Source: Lingula anatina (Eukaryota > Brachiopoda > Lingulata > Lingulida > Lingulidae). Taken from it: 29,064 bases of DNA. How positions within the stretch are numbered: position 1 is the first letter of the stretch; each line of letters begins with the position of its first letter. The stretch covers positions 191,229 to 220,292 of the forward strand of contig NW_019775416.1 in NCBI RefSeq assembly GCF_001039355.2, written 5' to 3'. Under the pieces are notes generated by a model, which searched no databases, was not told the origin of the DNA, and worked only from the letters and a program-made list of their open reading frames with translations. Positions 18,175-28,794 of this stretch are shown here, in pieces. The position numbers and the translations under genes are program-made.

Positions 18175-19767
18175 GTCTGCTTCAACTAATCTTTAACGTG
18201 CCAGCCGACGGTGGGTAGGCCGATGAGTTAGTGATGAAGCGCTCTGGGAAGTTGACCATCAGTTCCTGCAAAGTTCACGGGAGCATTGCAAGATACACGG
18301 GTTTCTGTGTTTTACTGATGATATTTTCTTCCTGGTTACACTCCTGCGCAAAGTGTCCGTATAAATCACAAGCGTGAGTAATCGCGAGACAGAACGCTAA
18401 TTTTGAACCTCATCTGTTACTGAGAGCTGAGCGGTACTTAGAATGGGTGCACTGAGAAAGTGCGCTGGGTATCAATATGTTGTTTTTTTTTTTTTTGGAG
18501 GGGGGATTTCGGTTTTGGAAAATTTTTACTTGTCCTGAACCGACCGGTGTATTTTTCCCCCCAGAATTACTTATGTGAGTTTCACCACTTAGACTGCAAA
18601 GTTAATAGAATCTAAGAAGTTGAATTACAAATTATACATTTTATTCTTTTTTGATTCTGTAATAAGACCGAATTAACCTGGAATTAAACCAAATTGAAAA
18701 CCGTAAAAAACGCGGCATTATACGCTGGTCTCCATGACGGAAACGAGTTACCGTAGATTTACAAATTTATTTTTTCATTTGCTGCTTGTTAATGCAATTT
18801 TCTCAAAATGTATCATTCTTGGTCAGCTAATTGAGACTACTCTCTCTTTTGGGTAAAGTGTGTGTGTAGTCTATGTATTTAACAGAGAGTTTTCTATAAG
18901 AAATATAGATAAACCTGCTTAACCTTTGGCTCATAAACCACAAAATATACATTTGCACCAGTAGTAAACTCTTTTTATTTGATAAATGTATCTTGTAAAC
19001 TAGACCATAGCCTTAGATTGTGGTATATGGGGATATTAAGTTTTATGTCGGAAATTCAGCAGAAAGGTAAGCCATTAGGCCTACTGGTATTTTCTAAAGT
19101 AGACGGAACACTTGTATTTATATGATATCAAATTATTTGTATAAACGATTACGCTATGAGTGTTGCCCTATAAGTTCATATTATTTGAGGAAAATTGAAT
19201 GCTTTGAATAATACTAAAATATTCGAAAGAACGCCACGGTTTGAAGCGGCATTTAAAGCCAATTAGCAAAACTGAAAAAGCAATGTTCTTCATTTGGGCT
19301 TGCAGCATTTCAACTGCGGTATTTGTCAGAAATGATCTATTCGCGCGAAACTTCTGAATTATCAAAAACACATTATTTAATTCCTGATGTTTTCACAGAA
19401 AACGTCAAGTTTCGTGCCCAGGGCAGAGTAAGTGTACCCAGTAAGTGGATGTTTCACAATCCGTTCGCGTAAAGGTCAAGCAGCAATTTACCCTATAGTA
19501 AACTAAGAATAAACTACGACTCATGACCAATTATTAAGATGCTCGAGAAATGCTTACTTTTCATGTCTGGTATAAATAACTATGACTACCTTCACTGACG
19601 GATAACCCTAATTGTCTACGGAGACCAAAAAACAGAACAGTAGGGCCTTTAGACCCCTATCAGATACGCATTCTGGTTCAACATGTACAGGGACTGTTTT
19701 CTACGAAAATTGCAAGTGTTTTAATCAAATAATGTCGGTGATGATAATTTTTCCAACATTTGAATGA
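18175..19767. other. No supported gene
   Basis: Contains T14 at 18483-18496 next to a G run, and a 29-base acceptor/donor pair (ttttcacag to 19398, gtaagt at 19428) that would be a microexon but has nothing to join to. The minus-strand frame at 19168-19371 is unsupported. Confidence 0.5.
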
Positions 19768-19971
19768 CCTGAGGTGTCTAAAAATGCTCCGAGATGCTTC
19801 AGTATATTGTATGGTAAGATCAGCCCTGGTCCATCACTTTTGACCCCTACGACGCAAGTCCAGGGGCAGACTGTTCCTCCAAATGCCAACGAGCTCCCCA
19901 ATGACGTCAAGAGGAGCTCACTTCCAGGACTCGACCAAACTGGCTGTGTCCCGGGGAGCAGCTTGACGTAA
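19768..19971 (+). CDS. Coding-like frame, unrecognised
   Basis: Sixty-seven open codons ending TTG ACG TAA, with a strong purine-N-pyrimidine rhythm in the second half (AAT GCC AAC GAG CTC CCC AAT GAC GTC AAG). The product is Pro/Ser/Gln-rich (ISPGPSLLTPTTQVQGQTV) and ends LDQTGCVPGSSLT. There is no ATG. A good donor-like atg/gtaaga at 19814 sits inside it and would cut it short. The reverse strand is also open over most of this stretch (19725-19910). The perfect CRE at 19902-19909 lies within it. Confidence 0.15.
   Translation, partial: PEVSKNAPRCFSILYGKISPGPSLLTPTTQVQGQTVPPNANELPNDVKRSSLPGLDQTGCVPGSSLT
19902..19909. promoter_or_regulatory. Perfect CRE octamer TGACGTCA
   Basis: A single perfect CRE, flanked by two GAGCTC words (at about 19891 and 19914). 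It may be fortuitous. Confidence 0.3.
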
Positions 19972-20636
19972 TGAGATGATTAGAACTAATTACTGGGGAA
20001 ATTTCATTTAGAAACACATTGGCTGTTTTTTCTTAGAAAACAGTTTCTTTGAAAAATGTAGACAGACTTTTTATTTGTTCAAACTAATTTTGTATAACAT
20101 GTAGATTTTTTTGATACTCATGATTCTTACTTTAAACAATGATTGAAAAAATTTTGCTTTTCCCTCAATTTTTAGCAAAGGAATTCAATGAAACTCTTTG
20201 CAAATTTTATTTTGCATATAGTTTAAAACAAACAAGAAAACGAAGATAGGCCTAGGTGCATATTTGCCACAACTAAATATATAAGATATAAAAGCAGTAA
20301 AAAGAAACAAGTAGTATTTTCGACGGTCATGGGATGAAAAAGACGGTGGTCAAGACAGCTTCAAAACTGTGTCGTTTTTTTTTCATTTTGTTTATTTCCT
20401 TACTGAGATTTGAGATCTAGAACATGATTGAATAAATATAATAACTTACTTAGTTGTATTTTGAAACATAGAAATAAAACCCAAACTTTTTAAATCTTTT
20501 TCAAGAAAAGGATTTTATAAATATACACATCTAATTTCCATGCATATTTGCAATATAACTGTGTACGGATCCATTTTAACGATTTAAAAGAATTATTCCA
20601 TTTTCTGCACAGTGTAAAACTCTTGCAGATATACAG

Positions 20637-20668
<32 letters not shown>

Positions 20669-21216
20669 TATACAGCACTTCATCAAGGAGGATATGTGTA
20701 CATTTTTCTCCAGGTCTTGCTTATCGTTGTATCTGCACTGCATATATGAAGTTTCTTTGAGGTTAAAAACGTACGTGTTGTTGCCAGTCGTGGGAGGGAA
20801 CGCTATCTAGGAAATTCCTCCCAGTCCCCTGTCTATCCTCCACAGTACAATCACTGCTGCATCATTGGTGCCAGTTCTACGGTGTGCACCAGGGTAGGTG
20901 TGAGCCGACAAGCTGATGAAATACTGCCAAAAGAACCTGTTATTTTTCATGGGATCACACCTTGTAATTTGGATGAGAGATGGTAAATGAGAAGAAAAAA
21001 AAGGGAACCTATTGGTAATGATGCAAGGGAAATGCAGTTAGCGTGAAATAGGGAAACTATCTCGTTACGTGTGGTGCTGTGAGTTAGGGTGAAGTTTTGT
21101 AGTTGTTTGTAAATTTGCTACCTTGAACAGCAAATTGCGCAAGCTTCTGGAAAATGGTTGGGTGACTCTCGATGGTTTTGGGTGTAAGGCATCTGTACAG
21201 TAGTCTGTTCGTCTGC
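19972..21216. other. No supported gene; TA/CA microsatellite
   Basis: AT-rich DNA with a compound TA/CA tract at about 20637-20670. I see no other feature. Confidence 0.6.
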
Positions 21217-21282
21217 ATCTGTCTGTCTGTCTGTCTGTCAGCCTGTCTGTCTGCCTCTCTCTCTCTCTCTCTCTCTCTCTCG
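21217..21282. repeat. Compound (CTGT)n(CT)n microsatellite
   Basis: Several CTGT tetranucleotides followed by about 14 CT dinucleotides from 21254. The overlapping minus-strand frames (Arg-Glu runs) come from this repeat. Confidence 0.95.
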
Positions 21283-21518
21283 TGTTTGTGTGCATTATGG
21301 ACGGAACATTGGCCCATGTGAGCATACATGCCTTTTTATTTCTTAATATGATGGTTTGCTGTCTGACTCTCTGTCTTTAATTGCCATCCATTTAAAGAGA
21401 GAGGTGGATCGAGTATACCTTTGTGAGAAAAGACAAATTGCTGATATTTCCAGGAAAATGCGTCCATTTGCTATAAACAGGTCTAGTACACCCAGTATGC
21501 TTGTCTTGCTACCCTCTT

Positions 21519-21691
21519 ACTATTGGTTTATTATTAAAAGTACCATTTCTGTGTCTTACAAGCCACTACTGGTTTATTATTTAAAGCACCATTACTAAGT
21601 ATTACAAGCCACTATTGGTTTATTATTAAAAGTTCCATTACTAAGTCTTACAAGCCACTACTGGTTTGTTATTTAAAGCACCATTGCTAAG
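21519..21691. repeat. 46-bp minisatellite with 92-bp higher-order repeat
   Basis: Three full units start at 21519, 21565 and 21611, and a fourth, shortened one at 21657. Units 1 and 3 share actattgg and attaaaagt; units 2 and 4 share actactgg and atttaaagcacc. The alternation shows that a diverged AB dimer of 92 bases was duplicated as a block. Confidence 0.93.
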
Positions 21692-22327
21692 CCACTACTT
21701 TAAGTGAGAACCTGGACCTCTACTTGGTAGAAAAGGCCCATTGCAGTAGAGAAGATGTACAGCACGTCACATTTAAATAAAAACTTTTTAAGTGTTTTTA
21801 TTGAATGGGGACAGAGAACGAAGACGCAGATAGGTCATATTTTAGCTTCAATGGCAGATCCGGTTTTCAATCAGTGTTTAGAAAATATTCAGTCTCCTCT
21901 TTTGACACAGTATATATGCGCTTAACGTTGACCAGCTGCTACCCCCTCCCTCTCTGTACCACACTTTTCTACCACACTAACTGAACTGTGGGGGCGTGTT
22001 CAGTGAAATAACAAAACAAAAATAAAACCCGATAATCAGAGCACCAAGCAATCATGTTGACTTAAGTTTTTTTCTAAACCCCGGAAGCTGTGAGTGGAGT
22101 ATTTGTTACATTACATTAACACTAAATAATGAAAACAATACATTCAATACGTTCTATTTACACCGGAATGCTAAAAGATGTTCTTACCTTGAAAACACAC
22201 ACACACACACACACACAAGTTGATTTCTTTTTTTCCTAAATAACCGTGCCTCCAAAATTAACAGTATACATTGTCATCGTCAGGGTATCTGTTTCCTAAA
22301 AACAACAACAACAACAACAACAACAAC

Positions 22328-22373
<46 letters not shown>

Positions 22374-22523
22374 GTGATGATAATAATAATACATCCACAG
22401 GGTTGACGCTTTCCACAGCATACATTGAAAACATGCACCCTTGTATTTGACTGGTTGTTTTGACTGATATTAACTAAGCGATATTCTGTGATAGAATAGA
22501 AGAGATGCATTAAAGCACCCACT
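21692..22523. other. No supported gene; microsatellites
   Basis: Includes a CA tract (22195-22217) and a compound AAC/AAT tract (22301-22391). I see nothing else; a minus-strand Ile/Val run is the AAT/AAC repeat read backwards. Confidence 0.6.
22301..22391. repeat. Compound (AAC)n(AAT)n microsatellite
   Basis: About 9 AAC units, then about 15 AAT units, then an interrupted tail with TGATGA. Confidence 0.97.
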
Positions 22524-22730
22524 TTACAATTCCAGAATATGCTTTCTATTTTTACATATGTTTATTGAGGTGTTTTGACTGCAAGAATTAGGTGAGGCGG
22601 GGGTTGTGGAGTGACCTTTAGGCCGAGTAACTTTGAAATAAGGGAGCACGTGTTGGTTGAACTTTGCCACTGTCACTGGCAGAGCTGTATGTGCTGTATG
22701 GTATGTTAAAGGCACACCCGCGTCTGTCAG
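22524..22730 (-). CDS. Candidate terminal exon, unrecognised
   Basis: On the minus strand an acceptor-like gtggtccttcctcag ends at 22731. The frame from 22730 is open in phase 0 for 68 codons to a TAA at 22524-22526. It reads LTDAGVPLTYHTAHTALPV, AKFNQHVLPYFKVTRP, then a polar Ser/Asn/Lys tail. An AATAAA (minus strand, near 22565) lies inside the frame, and a donor-like gtaaaa nearby could end it earlier. No ATG or family is recognised. Confidence 0.2.
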   Translation of the reverse strand: MTDAGVPLTYHTAHTALPVTVAKFNQHVLPYFKVTRPKGHSTTPASPNSCSQNTSINICKNRKHILEL

Positions 22731-22823
22731 CTGAGGAAGGACCACACATACGCACTGTCATTGATCATGGCGCAGGAAACAGGTCCGACGGAATGTAGTT
22801 TTTTTATCCTAAATTGCATGATG

Positions 22824-22980
22824 TTTTTCTGCCCCCCCTTTCCCAACCCCGTCGAACGTTATTTTTTCTCTCTCTCTTTCTCCACTTTCCCTAACCCCTT
22901 CCTTTCTCTATCTTTCCACTGTTCCTTCCATCTCTCAACCTTTATCTTCCTCCCTTCTCTCCACTGTCCTCTCCAATCTG
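22824..22980. repeat. Pyrimidine-rich tract
   Basis: About 155 bases that are almost all C and T on the plus strand, including ctctctctttc and repeated ttcc(a/t)tct words. It can form triplex DNA or act as a strong polypyrimidine tract, and it keeps a plus-strand frame open artificially (22761-23150). Confidence 0.9.
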
Positions 22981-23061
22981 TTACTCTGACGCCGTACCAG
23001 CCATATTCCAGTCCTACATGTATAAACTTAGAAAACAATCTGCAAGCAGTTCAACCCTTTC

Positions 23062-23313
23062 ATGATTTTTCCATTAAATTTGAACCAACACAAACAAGCC
23101 ACACCAAAATATACAAACTGGAAGTACTATTTCTACGTATCTTATCATAGTTTTTACACCTTTGTTGATGAAAAAGTACACAGTGACAAAATGGCGCTCT
23201 TCTACATGTACCCCTCTGGTTTCACAGGGTCAATTTTCCAGCGTTATGATCCGATACACGGTGTTGTCTTTTATCTGGCATTTCAAAAGTTTTTTCGTGC
23301 GACGAGCGAATAA
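23062..23313 (+). CDS. Small ATG frame of 83 codons with coding-like composition
   Basis: ATG to TAA. The second half has good codon rhythm (GAT GAA AAA GTA CAC AGT GAC AAA ATG GCG CTC TTC TAC). It contains WKYYFYVSYHSFYTFVDE, MALFYMYPSGFTGSIF and GVVFYLAFQKFF, unusually rich in Phe and Tyr. An acceptor-like cttatcatag ends near 23149, so only the part after it may be exonic. The stop codon overlaps an AATAAA at about 23309, too close to be its own polyadenylation signal. No family is recognised. Confidence 0.2.
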   Translation: MIFPLNLNQHKQATPKYTNWKYYFYVSYHSFYTFVDEKVHSDKMALFYMYPSGFTGSIFQRYDPIHGVVFYLAFQKFFRATSE

Positions 23314-23478
23314 AAGTTACTGATGCGTGAGATTTGAAATGACCCTGCTTGAATAATAGCGTTTTTTCTTATCATGTGTTTTTTTAGAATAGCCAATGTT
23401 TTTTAAGTTAGTCGAATGGCACATAATTTAATAGCTGAAGTAACAGTACAAGTTGATAGGCCTTCCAACTTATCGTGT

Positions 23479-23508
<30 letters not shown>
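23479..23508. repeat. (TC)n microsatellite
   Basis: About 15 TC units with one interruption. Confidence 0.97.
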
Positions 23509-23511
<3 letters not shown>

Positions 23512-23628
23512 GTCGTCTGTGAACTTAAACGGCCTTAAAAAGTAAACGCACCAATTTTCTATTTTTATATCAGCGCTTGTGGAGTAATTCTATTGTAATC
23601 TTCGTAATTCGTTTCCGTGCAAACTTGA

Positions 23629-23823
23629 ATGCCTTCAGGGGAAATAGGAAATCAACGCAGCGCCCCGAAAATTGGGCTTGTTAACCTGAACGAGCACCCT
23701 GCTTCGCCTGCCAAATTCGTCGGGAACTTAGTTTTCAATGAGAAGCACGTACGTGGAGTGTTTGCATTTACTCAAACAAAACGTATTTTCAGAAAAATAG
23801 TTTTTCAAATGCGACTTGTGTGA
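23629..23823 (+). CDS. Small ATG frame of 64 codons
   Basis: ATG CCT TCA to TGA with balanced codon use. The product starts MPSGEIGNQRSAPKIGLVNL and is basic towards the end (TKRIFRKIVFQMRLV). An acceptor-like tgccttcag lies just after the ATG, and a donor-like gtacgt near 23748. No family, signal peptide or partner exon is found; it could be chance. Confidence 0.15.
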   Translation: MPSGEIGNQRSAPKIGLVNLNEHPASPAKFVGNLVFNEKHVRGVFAFTQTKRIFRKIVFQMRLV

Positions 23824-23955
23824 AGATGGCAAAGAAGTAAAACGAAAGAAAGAGCAATGTACAGTTCCTACATGTAAACTAGTAGTGGATCCTGCTGAAT
23901 GAAATATTGGTTTGACGGAGATGAGAGAATTATCTCGTTTGGTCCGTTTATGTCT

Positions 23956-24220
23956 TCTAATCAATTAGAGGGTCGCACATTAACTAAAGGACAACTAATA
24001 ATGGAACCCTAATCGATAATCTAATCGATATCGGATCTATTAATCACAGAAATAAATAGTAGACACGTTTGTGTCACATATTAGATAACTAGCAATATAT
24101 ACTGTTGATATATCCGAGGCTCAGGCAGCTCATATAATTAAGACAAGGGTAATCAAGTTAAGATTTGATCAACGTCTTTAAGCGGAAATTAAGGGAGGAG
24201 TCCCCAGCTGCTGCACCTGA
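23956..24220. promoter_or_regulatory. Homeodomain-site cluster with a P2 element and a twin CTAATCGATA
   Basis: TCTAAT-CA-ATTAGA (23956-23969) contains TAATCAATTA, the palindromic P2 site of Paired-class homeodomain dimers. CTAATCGATA occurs twice, at 24009-24018 and 24021-24030, 12 bases apart. ATTAATCAC, ATAATTAAGA, AATCAAGTTAAG and TTTGATCAA words follow within 200 bases. Composition favours such words, but the exact palindrome plus the phased twin repeat is more than expected of plain AT-rich DNA. It is an enhancer candidate. Confidence 0.3.
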
Positions 24221-25132
24221 ATCCCTTGCTCTCTCATTTTATGCCACATTTCCCTTGAAGAGAAAGAAATACAAATATGCCGCTATACTAGTTCGACTTT
24301 AAATAAACAAATGGATGAATGGGTAAAACATTTGAATTAAAGAAATTAGAATGAAAGGATATTTAAAGGAATATGATAAAAGCGAAGGGGACTTTTGATG
24401 TAAAAGAAATGTACTTGAACATGGAAAACGGTTTAGTGAATATTTGGTTTGCGGGGGTCACAGATCTGTCAATACTTCTTTTAATTCATTTACAAGAGTG
24501 TCACACATATGATGTATATATAATACAAGGCCACGTATCAGTACAATGCGAATTAACAACGCTGCCAACACAATAGCGCTTTACCTCTTTCTCATTTTTT
24601 GTGTCACTTAACTAAGTTTATAAAACTTTTATTCTGAAATTCATGCCCACTATCCAACTTCTTCTGGCGCAAGTTTGCCTTTTCCAATGTCTGGTTTCTT
24701 TTAACGCTAGTTTCTAGTAGCTCTCCTTTTATTTCGCCATGCATTGCTACCGATAACAGAAAATTGTAAAATGATGTAAACCTCGTTTACAGGAGCAGTA
24801 CTGCTAATTCTACATACATAATTTGCCACATCAAAGTCAGGCAAAGAATTAACCCCCCTGTATAGACCGTGTCTCTAGGTCACCACCAATTCAATTTAAG
24901 TAAGCGTTTACAGGCTTTTAACTCTAAGCAAGAGGTTTTGATGGATTTGTGCAGTGTTCAGTTCAGTAATCCGGTGCTTTCTGTACCGCAATTAAATCAA
25001 ATTCTTATCATGTAATGCAGAGTGTTTATTATTTTGATTTCGGCGGAGGTTCTATACCGTGGCGTTGTAAAGGACAAAAGTTGCTGATGTTTATTATTCG
25101 CTCCATCCGAGCTGTGCCGGAGAGGGACCCAA
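24221..25132. other. No supported gene
   Basis: An ATG frame of 67 codons (24373-24576) has no supporting signal. The rest is AT-rich without structure that I can see. Confidence 0.55.

Positions 25133-25185
<53 letters not shown>
25133..25185. repeat. G53 homopolymer
   Basis: Fifty-three consecutive G on the plus strand, interrupted only by the following A. Such a tract is a strong quadruplex candidate and is hard to replicate and sequence, so its exact length is uncertain. Confidence 0.9.
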
Positions 25186-25186
<1 letters not shown>

Positions 25187-26034
25187 GGAGTGGATGTTCT
25201 TTACTTGTGATATAATTTCATTGAAATATAAATTTTCGGAGGATGTGGAGGTTAAATTAAATTGTCATGCAGATATTTATTTATCTCTCAGAAGTTAACG
25301 GTACCTGCTTTTAATGACAAGAATTTTTGGATAGACTGTATCCTAGAGGTAAAAAGGCAATGGATTTTTTGAAAAAAAAAAAGAATCAAAAGATTCAATT
25401 TTTACGAATTGTCACAGTAAACTTTGCACTGAAAATTCTAAAATTCCATCAACACTACCGTAATTGAAAATTAAGACAATTTTATTTTTACGTCTGTTAC
25501 AACGTAAATCAATTGATATGTGTCGTGACTCACCAGTGGAAAACAAACTGGACTTATGTCGTGAGTCGTATTTCACCGTCTGGAGCACAGAGAAGAGATT
25601 GAAGTTTGTGAACGGGACATCTCATAATTTACTACAGGGAACCCCTGTGCCAGGGACGGACGCTTAATTCTGATCCTAGGTTTACTGTTTAAGGTTTTTA
25701 AGGAAAATTATTCAGAGTAATTGACTCACGAGGATAGATGAAAATTGCTTGACTTTCTATTTTTGTATCCACGAACTATGACGCCTTAGGGGAGAAGTGA
25801 GCTGCACTTTACATAAGACAAATATTGGATCTCTAAGTTGGATATTTAGGCGAAGAGTAGACAGTTTGTGGTGAGTTGACAACTTCTGTTTTTTAAGAGT
25901 CTGCATTATTACCCAGTAAAAACGAATGAATTATTTCTGAGATGTAGCAAAAGTAAAACGGAACTGGAGTTTTAGGGCTCAAACCAAATCAGAAAATGAG
26001 TCTGTCATATATTTTTTACATTTTGTAAGATTTG
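25186..26034. other. No supported gene
   Basis: AT-rich; a 67-codon frame at 25464-25667 has no supporting signal. Nothing else is seen. Confidence 0.55.
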
Positions 26035-26430
26035 CCTCCTTTTTTGTATGCACGTGTTGTTTGGGACTGTTTTGTTACCTCTATCCAAACGCTAGCTAAG
26101 GTTTTAGGGTTACTTTATGGCTATGACCTTATTAAAAGTACCTTTAATGTGAATAGGGGCCGATTTCTGCCTCATTACCCTAGGGTTAAACATAACAATG
26201 AACTTGATTATGGTTTACGTCATTTAGTTTTAATGTACCCTGCGTCCTGTAGGGTTAAACCACAAAATATTTTTTTAAATAATTGCCTCTGGTTTATTCG
26301 TGTTGTAAATTTACATGAGATTAGAAGGGTGCAAGAAAAATGCTTGGTCTTCGGTGATTCAACCACCTACCATTTCTCAAGGAAATTTCAAACCACTGAG
26401 CGGCAACGTCTGCATCTGAAATATGATTAG
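26035..26430 (+). CDS. Longest gap-free open frame (131-132 codons), unrecognised; possibly a decayed element
   Basis: An acceptor-like ttttttacattttgtaag ends at about 26030 and the frame stays open to TAG at 26428-26430. It has no ATG near the start. The product is basic and aromatic: TLAKVLGLLYGYDLIKS, FNVNRGRFLPHYPRVKH, LRHLVLMYPASCRVKPQ, NLHEIRRVQEKCLVFGD. Third positions are T-rich. agggttaaa recurs inside (about 26183 and 26252), so part of it may be an old repeat. Length alone is not significant. A retrotransposon relic is possible, but I see no reverse transcriptase or integrase motif. Confidence 0.2.
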   Translation, partial: PPFLYARVVWDCFVTSIQTLAKVLGLLYGYDLIKSTFNVNRGRFLPHYPRVKHNNELDYGLRHLVLMYPASCRVKPQNIFLNNCLWFIRVVNLHEIRRVQEKCLVFGDSTTYHFSRKFQTTERQRLHLKYD

Positions 26431-26632
26431 TTTAAAAATGACATCGTTGTATTCAGACAAAAAGGGGGATATTTCATTTCTACCCAAACATCTATGACAT
26501 TAAAAGGCGAGATAAATTATTTAAAAAAACAGCGAAAAACAAGACCGCGAAAAAAACAGGTTTTAGCCCTTGCAAATGTAAAAGTACATATTCATGTATA
26601 TTAATATTTAAAAGTACAAAATATTAATGGCC

Positions 26633-26636
<4 letters not shown>

Positions 26637-26671
<35 letters not shown>
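26637..26671. repeat. (GA)n microsatellite
   Basis: About 17 AG/GA dinucleotides, followed by a short GT run. Confidence 0.98.
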
Positions 26672-26674
<3 letters not shown>

Positions 26675-27024
26675 CGTGTGTGTGTACACCGGCCATGGTT
26701 TGAATCCCAGGGTTCTCAGCATGTGCTGCCAGTAACAATACACCCTATCCAGGATTCCACTGTTCGCCAAATACAATAAATCTGTCGTTCTGCTATGTAC
26801 TTGAACTCTTAAGTATTTGTATACTTCGCTCAGCCAAACTCACTCTCAAGACGAGCGAAGTCCCTCTCGAACCTGCCTACTATTATTACTTGATGATGCT
26901 ATTTCTTAACAAAGACGCGTAAATTAGGATCTTCAAGAAGCAGCTTTCGAAGTGCCCTTTAATTGTAGACTAAAAACTGGCTTGGCTGTAAGTACGCGGA
27001 CAGCCCACTCTGCCGATTGCCAGA

Positions 27025-27032
27025 TGACGTCA
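27025..27032. promoter_or_regulatory. Perfect CRE octamer TGACGTCA
   Basis: The fifth perfect CRE in the window, followed closely by a half-site-like atgacac. No gene is visible beside it. Confidence 0.3.
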
Positions 27033-27928
27033 AATGACACGTTTCATTATATGATCCTGTAGCTATAACAAACCACATTGTGAATGATTCTCGGGATGAT
27101 GCGGTTTTGTCATTGATTTCATAAATATAGGCAATTTGTTTTTGGGGAATACTTCATTGACTAGTGTCATTCGATGATGTGCAGTATTGGGAAGCCTTCT
27201 GCGGGAGACTGGGGAGGGAGAAGAGGGAGGTAAATGCATGTATACTTATCGTTTGTAAAGATTGCATGTGTAAACGTTCTAAATGTCACAATTACCAAAT
27301 ATATGTCACGTTGGTCTATCGCATGTTATATCTGTCAAGTTAGATGCCCGAAGGCACCGCTAAAATAACACCAAAAATAAATATTGTTCTGGGCCCTTTC
27401 GTAACATCAAGAAATTTTTGCCATTCAGTTCTAATGACGTCCGTGCCAACACGCTCTTTTCTTTAAATTCTTTGGATATATTTTAAAGAAAGCAATAATA
27501 GAAGAGCGTCCGCCTGACTACACTGCTTATTCAACTGTGCGCCTTTTATGTTTAAACGGGTCATCAAGATATCGAACACATTTAATAGTATGAATTCAGG
27601 CAGTGAGGCTTTAAGTGGTGTTATTCCAGTAATGTGGAGAAAGTCTTCTAGAGGTCATCTTGGATAAAGCTTAGTTATTATCGATAAACATTATTCTTGC
27701 AATATTTAAGAGATTATAACAGGCTAACTTGTTTAATACAAATACTGCGTTTGAAAGCATTGGGCACCGTCAGGTCCAGGGTTTTGCTTTAAGAGGGGGG
27801 TGGCAAGGATATTTTTGAAAATGTAAAACAGTTGACGAGGAAACGTTAGCTATTAAATGTTGGTAACAAGGGTAGAAACTGGTAAGGTTTTTGTCTCGTT
27901 TTTCTTTGGATGAGTGGGGGGGGGGGGG

Positions 27929-28144
27929 ATGGAGAAGATGGTACTTCAGGAGTTAAAAGAAGCACAGGTGTGCCTTCCTCAGGGTCCGCCATTCGCACAA
28001 CACATGACAAGAGAGGGGCATCACTTTACTTCACAGGTTCGGGGAAAGTTCCCAGGAAATTTTTATCAGATGAAACCCTGCTGTAAGAGGCTAGGTTCTA
28101 CAGTATTTTCTGTTTGTTCGTGTACTTGCATATTGCAATTTTAG
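27929..28144 (+). CDS. Small ATG frame of 71 codons after a G13 run
   Basis: The ATG follows directly on the G13 homopolymer (27916-27928), and ATG GAG AAG ATG GTA CTT CAG GAG opens a frame to TAG. The product begins MEKMVLQELKEAQVCLPQG and has six cysteines near the C-terminus region (KPCCKRL, VCSCTC). Codon use is ordinary. There is no family or splice support. Confidence 0.15.
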   Translation: MEKMVLQELKEAQVCLPQGPPFAQHMTREGHHFTSQVRGKFPGNFYQMKPCCKRLGSTVFSVCSCTCILQF

Positions 28145-28773
28145 CTTTATGTATGGGAAAGGGATAAAGACGTTTTCTATATTTAATGGAAAAAAAATAC
28201 CCGGAATAACAATGAGAAATGTGAACTTTGTGTAGTAATATGCCCTTTTGCCATGTTTGGAACATCAGCCAATACAGCCGCGCACACATAACTGATTTGA
28301 AAGAATAAATAAATTGATCAAACGCGTTAGTTTTGGTACGTTATACCAGTTTCACTTCACTGGAAGCACCTGCTGAAAGGTGAGGATCATCTGCAAATTC
28401 TGATATACCGATTGTTCTTTCATCTTATGATTTAAAAGAGACAAAAAGGTTCTCTTATGTCACAGTTTTGGAATCTTTGGTGAACATTTTCTTGGTTTGT
28501 AGTTTTACTTAAAGTGCTAAAATATCAATTTGAAAACTTTAATAAGCCCACATAGGCAACTTTTCAAAACCATATTAAATTTTATTCTTCTATTTCAAAA
28601 AAATTATTGTTTAAAACGTTAAAAACTACATCTCGCAGTAAGAAAAACCGTGGACAAATTTACGTTATTATGTCCATGGGAAAACTAACTCAGTCGTCCG
28701 CTCATTTTGTGTGACGAGATTATTTATTATGCTAAGTGTATAGCCGCGGGGATTATGCTACAGAACTGGACAA
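28145..28773. other. No supported gene
   Basis: AT-rich; a minus-strand frame at 28098-28289 is unsupported. Nothing else is seen. Confidence 0.6.
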
Positions 28774-28786
28774 GGGTCAGGGGTCA
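28774..28786 (+). promoter_or_regulatory. DR1 nuclear-receptor element
   Basis: GGGTCA-g-GGGTCA is a perfect direct repeat of RGGTCA spaced by one base, the DR1 arrangement bound by RXR, HNF4 and COUP-TF type receptors. It lies in a locally GC-rich stretch beside a stem-loop. Confidence 0.35.
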
Positions 28787-28794
28787 CGCCCTGC

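Larger units (their letters stand above)
26431..27915. other. No supported gene
   Basis: Contains the GA microsatellite (26637-26671) and a single CRE (27025-27032). I see no other feature. Confidence 0.6.

Noticed and set aside
18483-18570. T14/G run facing a C-rich run (ttttccccccc), a possible inverted repeat
   Set aside because: Apart from the homopolymers the arms do not pair well and no target duplication is seen.
19399-19427. 29-base microexon between ttttcacag and gtaagt
   Set aside because: All three frames are open, so it has no coding information, and no flanking exon can be paired with it.
24373-24576. 67-codon ATG frame
   Set aside because: No splice, promoter or family support; length expected by chance.
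26697-26708. tRNA/SINE B-box-like ggtttgaatccc after the GA repeat
   Set aside because: The surrounding bases do not form a T-stem and no A-box lies at the right distance upstream.
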